NCBI GenBank assembly: GCA_018817865.1
Contig: JAHITG010000205.1
Location: forward strand, 1 to 6,736
DNA: 6,736 nt
Direction of reading: 5' to 3'
Source of the DNA: Spirochaetota bacterium
Lineage (GTDB): Bacteria > Spirochaetota > JAHITG01
Positions 1-5,590 of the stretch are shown here, in pieces. A model generated the notes under the pieces. That model had not been told where the DNA came from, did not search any database, and worked only from the letters and a program-made list of their open reading frames with translations. The translations under genes and the position numbers were made by a program. Positions within the stretch are counted from its first letter, which is position 1. Every line of letters begins with the position of its first letter.

Positions 1-220
1 CAAAGAGAGGCTAAAGCATGTCATAAACCCAATAACAGGCCTGGATGTTCAGAAAGGAGCCCTTGTCAGTAATACAGAAATTAAAGACGGGATCATTACC
101 GTAGCCCTGAATCTAAAAGAGGAACACCAATTCGCAGGTAATCTGAAAGAAGAGATCGTAGAGATGCTGGAGCCGTTATGGGATGTAAAAAAAGTAAAAG
201 TGACTTTTCTTAAGAGCTAA
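1..220 (+). CDS. MIP18/DUF59 family protein (metal-sulfur cluster assembly type), 3' part
   Basis: The reading frame is open from the left edge and stops at TAA 218-220, giving 72 visible residues. The pattern NPITGLDV, then an acidic strand region (EIKDGIITVALNL), then a helix and a final EPLWDVKKVKVTF strand matches the DUF59/MIP18 fold (PF01883). This fold is found in SufT-like proteins, PaaD, and the N-terminus of Mrp/ApbC ATPases, and the family is linked to iron-sulfur cluster assembly. Stand-alone members are about 75-100 residues, so probably only a few N-terminal residues are missing. There is no cysteine in the visible part: the TTPGCPL-like segment of many relatives is replaced by KEEHQFAG, so a cysteine-based cluster-transfer role is doubtful. 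The stop lies 7 bp before the next gene, which suggests an operon. The family call is by eye and fairly sure; the partner protein is unknown. Confidence 0.78.
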   Translation, partial: KERLKHVINPITGLDVQKGALVSNTEIKDGIITVALNLKEEHQFAGNLKEEIVEMLEPLWDVKKVKVTFLKS

Positions 221-227
221 TGCTGAA

Positions 228-941
228 ATGAAAGGAAAACTCCACTATTTTCAGCATGTTCCTTTCGAAGGATTAGGAGTCATTGAAGAATGGGCCAAAG
301 AACGGTTATGGGATATTACGGTTACTCCTTTTTTCAAAGACCGGAAAATTCCTCCTCTGAATAAGATAGACCTTCTGATCATAATGGGCGGACCCATGAG
401 CACCAATGAAGAGAATAAATATCCATGGCTTGTACAGGAAAAAAAGGTTATTGAACAGGCCATAAAAAGAGGGGTGCCTGTGATCGGGATATGCCTGGGG
501 GCTCAGATTATTGCTGATGTCCTGGGAGCCCGAATCTACAGGAACCGCTATAAAGAGATCGGCTGGTTCCCCGTAAATAAAACAGAACCGGGAAAACAGG
601 ATCTGTTATTCAAAGATTCACCTGACAAACTCACGGTTTTTCACTGGCATGGCGATACATTTGATATTCCTGAGAAAGCCATTCATTGTATGTCATCAGA
701 GGGATGTTTAAACCAGGCTTTTAATTACAAAAACAGGATACTAGGATTCCAGTACCATCTTGAAACCACGGAAAGTTCAATGAACACTCTGATATCGAAC
801 TGTAAAGATGAAATTATAAAAGAAAAATATATTCAAACCGAAAATAAAATGGTTCAGGGGATAAAAAACTTTGGACAACAGAATCATAAAGTATTGTTTA
901 ATATCTTAAGCAAGATGGTAAAAGAGCAGGAAAAGTCATAA
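228..941 (+). CDS. Class I glutamine amidotransferase, GMP-synthase-like
   Basis: This 237-residue protein has a stand-alone class I glutamine amidotransferase fold, which hydrolyses glutamine to pass ammonia to a synthase or, in some members, acts as a peptidase or transferase. Visible motifs are the oxyanion strand IIMGGPMS (51-58), the nucleophile elbow GICLGAQ with Cys89, the EIGWFPV segment (110-116), FHWHGDTFDIP (138-148) and GFQYHLE with His177 and Glu179, which completes the triad. The order and the length near 240 residues match the GMP_synthase C-terminal-like subfamily (COG0518). No synthetase domain is attached, so it is not GuaA. The start is ATG 228; an earlier ATG at 220 hits a stop after three codons. 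The ribosome binding site is weak (AAGAG, 11 nt away), so coupling to the gene upstream is likely. Its stop overlaps the metX-metW start by one base. The substrate is unknown; a link to methionine metabolism rests only on position. Confidence 0.9.
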   Translation: MKGKLHYFQHVPFEGLGVIEEWAKERLWDITVTPFFKDRKIPPLNKIDLLIIMGGPMSTNEENKYPWLVQEKKVIEQAIKRGVPVIGICLGAQIIADVLGARIYRNRYKEIGWFPVNKTEPGKQDLLFKDSPDKLTVFHWHGDTFDIPEKAIHCMSSEGCLNQAFNYKNRILGFQYHLETTESSMNTLISNCKDEIIKEKYIQTENKMVQGIKNFGQQNHKVLFNILSKMVKEQEKS

Positions 942-2758
942 TGAAGAACAGATCGATCGGAATAGTTAAAAAGGAGAGGGTCAACCTTCCTTTACCAAAA
1001 AACGGGTTTCAACTTGAAAACCACAAATTCCTGCCAAAAGTGGAAGTAACCTTTGAGCGGTACGGCACTGTTTCTGATAAAGGTGACAACATCATCCTGA
1101 TCTGCCATGCCCTTACAGGTGATGCTCATGCTGCCGGAATTCATTCCCGAAAAGATAAAAAACCGGGCTGGTGGGACTCCATGGTAGGACCCGGAAAAGG
1201 TATCGACACGAATAAATTCCATGTGATCTGTTCGAATGTTCTGGGCGGGTGCAAGGGAACGACCGGACCGTCAAGCGCCAACCCTAAAACCGGAAAACCA
1301 TACGGTACACAATTCCCTGAAATAACCATCGGGGATATGGTGGAAGTCCAAAAACTTCTCATGGAAGAACTGGGCATAAAAAAACTGTATGGAGTTATTG
1401 GGGGATCAGCAGGAGGAGCCCAGGTCCTGGAATGGTGCTTCAGATATCCGGATATGGTCGAGAATGCTGTCTGCATCGCATCATCTGAAAGCCTTTCTGC
1501 GCAGGCTCTTTCATTTGACATCGTTGCCCGCAACATAATCATGGCTGATCCGTTATGGAATAAAGGAAATTATTATAATAAAAAAAGGCCTGATAAAGGC
1601 CTTTCCCTGGCCAGAATGATAGGACACATCACATATCTCTCCAAAGAATCAATGGATAAAAAATTTGGACGGGAACGGCGTGACGATATTGAAAAAAGTC
1701 TATTTACAACAGATTTTCAGATAGAGAGTTATCTTAATTATCAGGGAAAAAGTTTTATTGAACGCTTTGACGCAAACTCTTTCCTGTATATCACAAAAGC
1801 TTTGGATGCATTCTCCCTCACAGAGAGGGAAAAGAGACCGCAGGAAGTGTATAGGAAATTAAAGAGCCGCCTGCTGATAATCTCCGTCTCTTCGGACTGG
1901 CTCTATCCTGCTGAACAATCAAAAGAGCTGGCTGAAAATCTGCTGAGGGCCGGCAAAGAGGTAACCTACTGCAACCTGTCGGTACCGTACGGACATGATT
2001 CTTTTCTTATTAAGAATAATGATCTTACAAAAATGATCTCCTCCTTTTTTTGGAAGCAGAGTACTCCAAACAAAAAAATATTCTGTCCTGTTAAAGACAT
2101 GCCGCGTGATTTCAATATAATTACAAAAATGATCGAACCTGATATCAGTTCCGGCATAAAGCTCCTGGACCTTGGATGCGGTGACGGCACCCTCCTTTGC
2201 CAGATGCTGGAAAAGAAGATAATTGCAGGACACGGTATTGATATTGATTACGGGAACATTGTAAAATGTACAAAAAACAGGGTACCTTCCTTTCAGGTTG
2301 ACCTTGATGAAGGACTGGGTATGATACCGGATAATTTTTATGATTATGCGATCCTTAGCCGAACACTGCTTGAAGTGCATAAACCTGCTCTTGTTCTGAA
2401 AGAAATGCTGCGCGTAGCAAAAACCGGGATACTCTCATTTCCCAATTTTGCTAACTGGAAACACAGACTGAGACTTGGTATAAGAGGGAGACTCCCCATG
2501 ACCAGACAGATCCCCTATTCATGGTATGACACACCTAATCTGCACTTCCTCTCCATCAGGGATTTCAGGCAGTTCTGCAGAAAAAATGATATCACAATTT
2601 TAGAATCCTTCTGCATACCAAATGGCATATTAAGCCGACTCCTGGTCCGCTTAAAGATCTGCAATCTCGGGGCAGACCAGGTCATTATGAAGATCGTCAG
2701 GAAAGGCTCCGGCTCCAAACAAAAAAAGGGAACCGTCTGCACCATGGTAGAAGGATAA
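941..2758 (+). CDS. metX-metW: Fused homoserine O-acyltransferase (MetX) and MetW
   Basis: This 605-residue cytoplasmic protein joins two methionine-pathway proteins normally encoded separately. Residues about 1-375 are MetX, an alpha/beta-hydrolase-fold enzyme that acylates the hydroxyl of homoserine for later sulfur addition. It shows HALTGDAHAAG (56-66), GWWDSMVGPGKGIDT (76-90), NVLGGCKGTTGPSS (99-112), the nucleophile elbow GGSAGGAQ with Ser156, and DPLWNKGNYY (203-212). Asp319 (SSDWLYP) and His352 (YGHDSF) complete the triad. Residues about 385-590 are MetW: the SAM-type glycine motif LLDLGCGDGTLL (408-419), GIDID (432-436), DLDEGL (454-459), SFPNFANWK (499-507) and YSWYDTPNLHFLSI (526-539). 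MetW is reported to be required for activity of some succinyl-type MetX enzymes, so fusion would fix a 1:1 pair. Acetyl versus succinyl donor cannot be decided by eye. The usual GGSMGGMQ elbow has Ala in place of both Met residues. ATG 941 overlaps the previous stop (TAATG) and has AGGA 9 nt upstream. Confidence 0.95.
   Translation: MKNRSIGIVKKERVNLPLPKNGFQLENHKFLPKVEVTFERYGTVSDKGDNIILICHALTGDAHAAGIHSRKDKKPGWWDSMVGPGKGIDTNKFHVICSNVLGGCKGTTGPSSANPKTGKPYGTQFPEITIGDMVEVQKLLMEELGIKKLYGVIGGSAGGAQVLEWCFRYPDMVENAVCIASSESLSAQALSFDIVARNIIMADPLWNKGNYYNKKRPDKGLSLARMIGHITYLSKESMDKKFGRERRDDIEKSLFTTDFQIESYLNYQGKSFIERFDANSFLYITKALDAFSLTEREKRPQEVYRKLKSRLLIISVSSDWLYPAEQSKELAENLLRAGKEVTYCNLSVPYGHDSFLIKNNDLTKMISSFFWKQSTPNKKIFCPVKDMPRDFNIITKMIEPDISSGIKLLDLGCGDGTLLCQMLEKKIIAGHGIDIDYGNIVKCTKNRVPSFQVDLDEGLGMIPDNFYDYAILSRTLLEVHKPALVLKEMLRVAKTGILSFPNFANWKHRLRLGIRGRLPMTRQIPYSWYDTPNLHFLSIRDFRQFCRKNDITILESFCIPNGILSRLLVRLKICNLGADQVIMKIVRKGSGSKQKKGTVCTMVEG
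1580..1604 (-). terminator. Terminator-like hairpin on the antisense strand inside metX
   Basis: On the - strand, AAAGGCC (1604-1598) and GGCCTTT (1590-1584) form a 7-bp stem with a 7-nt loop, followed at once by more T's down to 1580. This has the form of an intrinsic terminator for antisense transcription. The same bases encode the KKRPDKGL stretch of MetX, so it may be a by-product of Lys and Gly codons. The structure is seen; the function is only possible. Confidence 0.25.
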
Positions 2759-2914
2759 CTAAACTTAATTCAATTCATATTTTGCTTGCTTTAAGCTGTA
2801 AATTTGTTATATTTATTAGTAAAACAATAATGATAATTTCATGCACATCGGGTGTATGGGGGCATCACCTTTTTATAAAAACAGACATTTTTTCACATTA
2901 AATATTTATTTTTC

Positions 2915-2946
2915 TTGACTTCTAATTTATATTGATTAATTATAAA
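2915..2946 (+). promoter_or_regulatory. Candidate sigma-70-type promoter upstream of thpR
   Basis: TTGACT (2915-2920) matches five of six bases of the -35 consensus. TTATAA or TATAAA (2940-2946) is a reasonable -10, but the spacer is 19-20 bp, longer than the usual 17. The whole stretch is AT-rich, which makes chance matches common. If used, the transcript would carry a leader of roughly 190 nt that includes the structured element at 3039-3128. Confidence 0.3.
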
Positions 2947-3038
2947 TCTGAGAGGGTTTAAAAGCAGGATAAATACAAATTTCAGCAAAGGAATGCAAAA
3001 AATCTACAACATGTCATTTTATTATTTAATTTTAAAAC

Positions 3039-3128
3039 AGGGCTCGGGCTTCCCTTCTTATCCCCATCTATTTTTATTGGATACTTCCCAATAATATTCC
3101 CTGTCATTTCCCGAGCCCTCCTTTTTTT
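3039..3128 (+). promoter_or_regulatory. Structured leader element ending in a terminator-like stem and T-run
   Basis: AGGGCTCGGG (3039-3048) pairs perfectly with CCCGAGCCCT (3110-3119), a GC-rich 10-bp stem in AT-rich surroundings. The 61-nt interior contains a 7-bp hairpin, TTATTGG (3074-3080) with CCAATAA (3088-3094), around a 7-nt loop. Two C's and seven T's follow (3122-3128), as in an intrinsic terminator, although the interior is far longer than a usual terminator loop. The T-run ends only 18 nt before the thpR start codon. It could be an attenuator or riboswitch-like leader, the 3' end of a small RNA or of the metX-metW transcript, or a dispersed palindromic repeat. No known riboswitch class was recognised. 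No target-site duplication flanks the arms. Confidence 0.6.
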
Positions 3129-3146
3129 CAGGGTTTATGATCCTTC

Positions 3147-3761
3147 ATGGCTTTCATAAATGAAGATAAAGAGACAGGACAAAAGAGACTTACCAGAATA
3201 TTCATTGCAATCGATCTTCCGGATCAAGTTAAAGATGAAATAGAAAACAGCTATAAAAATATTTCCTCTGATAAAAAGATCAGGATCCGGTGGATACCGA
3301 AGAAGAACCTTCATATGACCTTAAAATTTTTAGGAGCTGTATCTGAAAAACAGATAGAGAAGATCTGCGAAACACTGAAAGATCTTAAGCTGAATATGGA
3401 TAGTGAATTATTCACTCATTCATACGGCCTCTTCCCTCTAAAGGGGATCCCTAAAATATTCTGGGTCTCTTTTAAAGAGAATAACAAAAATGAACTGTCG
3501 GATCTTTTCGAAATGATCGAACAGTCCCTGGAACCACTCGGATTCCAAAAAGAAAAAAGACGGTTTGTTCCCCATGTCACGATAGCCCGTTTAAAGATAA
3601 GTGGAAATTCAGAGCTCAAAGATTTCCATAGAGTCATGGAAAGATATAATGAAAAATTCAAAAGCATCTCGAAGCAGTCTTTTCCCGTTAAAAAGATCAC
3701 ACTCTTTAAAAGTGAATTACAGCCCGGTGGTGCAGTCTATTCAAAAATAATGGAATTTTAA
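3147..3761 (+). CDS. thpR: RNA 2',3'-cyclic phosphodiesterase (2'-5' RNA ligase family)
   Basis: This 204-residue protein belongs to the 2H phosphoesterase superfamily. Family members open 2',3'-cyclic phosphate ends of RNA to a 2'-phosphate and can join tRNA halves in vitro through 2'-5' links. Both catalytic HxTx motifs are present: HMTL (His56, Thr58) after WIPKKNL, and HVTI (His143, Thr145) after RRFVP, each in its usual setting (LKFLGAV; ARLK). The core begins at TRIFIAIDLP (16-25). Relatives usually start almost at that strand, so there is an extra N-terminal stretch of about 15 mostly polar residues. ATG 3147 is the only ATG ahead of the core, and an in-frame stop sits just upstream (3138-3140). 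No proper ribosome binding site is visible; the nearest AGGG is 13 nt from the start. It stands alone, facing the two-CW gene tail to tail with 35 bp between them. The leader structure upstream may control it. Confidence 0.92.
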   Translation: MAFINEDKETGQKRLTRIFIAIDLPDQVKDEIENSYKNISSDKKIRIRWIPKKNLHMTLKFLGAVSEKQIEKICETLKDLKLNMDSELFTHSYGLFPLKGIPKIFWVSFKENNKNELSDLFEMIEQSLEPLGFQKEKRRFVPHVTIARLKISGNSELKDFHRVMERYNEKFKSISKQSFPVKKITLFKSELQPGGAVYSKIMEF

Positions 3762-3796
3762 ATAATCGACCGGATATACAGCAGTATTATGTTCAA

Positions 3797-4075
3797 TTAT
3801 ATTGTTTCTTTAAAATCTTCACCCTCTTCATCTTTTACCTGTTTATAAAAGTCACATTCTTTGCAGGTTACGTTCTTAAATGAAAAGATTCCCTGAACTT
3901 TTCCTTCGCACAAAGTACCGGCAATTACCCAGCAGGCTCTTCCCCCGTTCTTTCCATTATTAACTCCATCTGCTTTTACGGTATTAGAAGCGGGACAGAC
4001 TCCCAGCTCGCTGACTTTTTTCCCGCCCTGTTCCCTTCCGCATAATTTAACTTCCCAGCAATTCTTTTTAGCCAT
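3797..4075 (-). CDS. Small two-CW domain cysteine-rich protein
   Basis: The protein has 92 residues from ATG 4075. It matches the pattern called two-CW domain: an N-terminal CWEVKLCGRE, then GVCPASN, ADGVNNGKNGGRACWVIAGTLC, and a final CKECDFYK. Seven cysteines (6, 12, 27, 48, 56, 71 and 74 in this numbering) include the closing CxxC, and both C-W pairs are kept. The spacing suggests metal or cluster binding, but no biochemical role is established. The domain also appears attached to signalling proteins; here it is free-standing with an acidic tail (KDEEGEDFKETI). No signal peptide is seen, so it is probably cytoplasmic. A GTG at 4078 could extend it by one residue, but ATG 4075 has the better spacing (7 nt) to a near-perfect AAGGAGG. 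It follows the amidase-like gene on the same strand after 124 bp, so it may have its own promoter. Confidence 0.85.
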   Translation of the reverse strand: MAKKNCWEVKLCGREQGGKKVSELGVCPASNTVKADGVNNGKNGGRACWVIAGTLCEGKVQGIFSFKNVTCKECDFYKQVKDEEGEDFKETI

Positions 4076-4082
4076 CACATGA

Positions 4083-4089
4083 CCTCCTT
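4083..4089 (-). promoter_or_regulatory. Strong ribosome binding site of the two-CW gene
   Basis: On the - strand AAGGAGG (4089-4083) is followed by 7 nt and ATG 4075. This is the best Shine-Dalgarno match in the window. It favours ATG 4075 over GTG 4078 (4 nt) and over ATG 4080 (2 nt), which is followed at once by TGA. It suggests high translation of this small protein. Confidence 0.8.
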
Positions 4090-4135
4090 AAAAAAACATA
4101 TACCTGATCAGCACCTTTAATATCACCGTAAAACT

Positions 4136-4170
4136 GATATTTTGATATCTGCTTATATTATCGGCTTATA
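4136..4170. repeat. Small inverted and direct repeats upstream of the two-CW gene
   Basis: GATAT (4136-4140) and ATATC (4145-4149) form a short palindrome with a 4-nt centre. GCTTATA occurs twice (4151-4157 and 4164-4170), 13 bp apart. They lie 60-95 bp upstream of the two-CW start, where a promoter or operator would be expected; on the - strand GATAAT could serve as a -10, but no good -35 accompanies it. In such AT-rich DNA these could be chance. Confidence 0.25.
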
Positions 4171-4199
4171 CAAATAGGAATTTAAAAATAAGCTAATAT

Positions 4200-5567
4200 T
4201 TATTTGTAACTTTTCCTGTACCTTCCAAAATACTTATGCTTATAATATTTTTTGAAATCAACAGGATTTCCATCCGGCCTTATATCAGAAGCTGAAAGAT
4301 CCTTCAATTCAAACCCCTTGCAGATGGAATAGAGGGCCACACAGACGGCATCCGATACTTCCTCCTGCCTTTCCGTAAAGATCTTCTTTGCTGAACTATT
4401 GAGGATCGATCCCAGATTCACATTTATTACCAGAGAATTAACATATAGCGGAAAAGGATCATATGAAAAAACAGGCCTTCCTTTTCTGATGCTCCTGCTC
4501 TCTGCATCACTTTTATAATTTAAAATAGCAATAATATATTTTATCATCTCTTCACTCATATAGGTATTATCTCCCATATTATGATCACCTTCAGCTCTTT
4601 TAAGCTTCTCTGCATCATGTGCTTCCCTCTCCCAGAATTTCCCGACAGGTTTGAAATTTTTTAAATACCGGGCATATTGAGGATGAGTGCCGGGATCCCT
4701 GTAATTTTCAATATAATCCTTATCACTATACTTCCACATCAGAAGATTCTGGCCATGCCCCAGAAATTCTTTAGAAGGTGAAACAAGAGTTCCGTCGGGG
4801 AGCAGTCCTGTAAAATAGACCCAGGTATCATTAAGCAAATTTTTAATTTTCGCATTCTTTCCTGAACCATACCAGGCGTTAATAATTTTCTGATGTTTAA
4901 TGAAGTTCAGATCTTTATTTATGATCTTATCTTTAATATATTTAAAAAATCCCACATCCGGAACGGTAATGGAGAACAGGTCGTTATCACTGCTTCCTTT
5001 ATAATTAAAATTGAGGTTTATTACAATATCCGGATTGAATTTCTTTACTAAACTCAATATCCCCATTTTACTGCTTTTTAAAATACTTCGTGGAGAATGA
5101 TCGAATAGACGATAACGCCTGTTAATATCTTTTTTAAGATCTCTCTTGCTTCTTGCTTTTTTAGTAAGTTCCGTATCAAAAACGATCTTATCATACTTTT
5201 TCTTTTTCCCGTATTTAGTCAGTATTTTTTCAAACTGCCCCCAGCTCCACCAGGACTGTGAATTATTCAATTTTTTCTTTATTTTTAAGCTTAGTCTGTA
5301 AAGTATATCATATTCCGACAGTTCACTTGTTTCAACTCCCTGATCATAATTCACAGTATACTTATGATTGATCGGATCATACCGGTCCCCGTCCTTTGTC
5401 GTTGCCACTGCCTGGCGGCCGCCGTGTTCAGGATTAATAACCACCTTAAACCGGGATGTCTGACTATGGACCCTCAAGATAAAGGCCCCTGTATACAGAA
5501 AGAATACTGAAATAAAGATCAAAATGACAACTTTAAATCCTTTTGATACAGGTTTTTGTTTCTCCAT
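4200..5567 (-). CDS. Membrane-anchored amidase_3-like protein with altered active-site residues
   Basis: This 455-residue protein starts with a short basic stretch and a hydrophobic helix (11-31), a signal anchor or uncleaved signal peptide, placing the rest outside the inner membrane. VVINPEHGG (42-50) resembles the VVIDPGHGG zinc motif of N-acetylmuramoyl-L-alanine amidases (Amidase_3), enzymes that cut the stem peptide from peptidoglycan. Glu85 in SEYDILYRLSLKIKKKL fits the second zinc ligand. FNPDIVINLNFNY (177-189) aligns with the strand that normally reads NADLFISIHANA, but with Asn186 for the zinc His. LVINVNLGSILN (379-390) aligns with the usual VEVGFLSN region, with Asn382 for the catalytic Glu. 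An insert of about 150 residues (200-360) separates them; I do not recognise it. It looks like an inactive or repurposed amidase. The gene lies 23 bp after the metallopeptidase gene with an AAAGGAA site, so it is likely co-transcribed. The fold call is by eye and moderate. Confidence 0.65.
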   Translation of the reverse strand: MEKQKPVSKGFKVVILIFISVFFLYTGAFILRVHSQTSRFKVVINPEHGGRQAVATTKDGDRYDPINHKYTVNYDQGVETSELSEYDILYRLSLKIKKKLNNSQSWWSWGQFEKILTKYGKKKKYDKIVFDTELTKKARSKRDLKKDINRRYRLFDHSPRSILKSSKMGILSLVKKFNPDIVINLNFNYKGSSDNDLFSITVPDVGFFKYIKDKIINKDLNFIKHQKIINAWYGSGKNAKIKNLLNDTWVYFTGLLPDGTLVSPSKEFLGHGQNLLMWKYSDKDYIENYRDPGTHPQYARYLKNFKPVGKFWEREAHDAEKLKRAEGDHNMGDNTYMSEEMIKYIIAILNYKSDAESRSIRKGRPVFSYDPFPLYVNSLVINVNLGSILNSSAKKIFTERQEEVSDAVCVALYSICKGFELKDLSASDIRPDGNPVDFKKYYKHKYFGRYRKSYK

Positions 5568-5590
5568 TTGTTCCTTTCTTCTCTTATTTA

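Larger units (their letters stand above)
2759..3146. other. 388-bp AT-rich gene-free stretch between metX-metW and thpR
   Basis: No convincing coding frame is present. Just after metX-metW the sequence is AT-rich. At 2841-2857 there is a small stem (ATGCAC with GTGTAT, one wobble pair), and at 2851-2874 a weak GGTG/CACC stem precedes five T's, which could be a poor terminator for the upstream operon. A promoter candidate lies near 2915-2946. The right end is occupied by the structured element 3039-3128. The length and the strong structure next to thpR suggest a regulatory leader rather than plain spacer. Confidence 0.6.

Noticed and set aside
1814..1830. Hairpin TCCCTC/GAGGGA inside metX.
   Set aside because: It is a short stem with no T-run on either strand and lies in a well-conserved coding region; probably incidental.
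2841..2918. Possible 25-codon open frame starting at ATG 2841 in the intergenic region.
   Set aside because: It has no ribosome binding site, has a composition typical of AT-rich spacer, and overlaps a small hairpin; nothing supports coding.
3039..3119. Reading the 10-bp perfect inverted repeat as terminal repeats of a tiny mobile element.
   Set aside because: No target-site duplication flanks the arms, and a T-run directly follows one arm as expected of an RNA terminator. A dispersed repeat is still possible but unsupported here.
4075..4080. Start-stop pair ATG-TGA at 4080-4075 ahead of the two-CW gene, as a regulatory mini-frame.
   Set aside because: It lies only 2 nt from the Shine-Dalgarno, too close for efficient initiation; ATG 4075 explains the signal.
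4176..4206. AAATAA/TTATTT stem after the amidase-like gene as a terminator.
   Set aside because: It is an A/T-only 6-bp stem with an 8-nt loop in AT-rich DNA; too weak to call.
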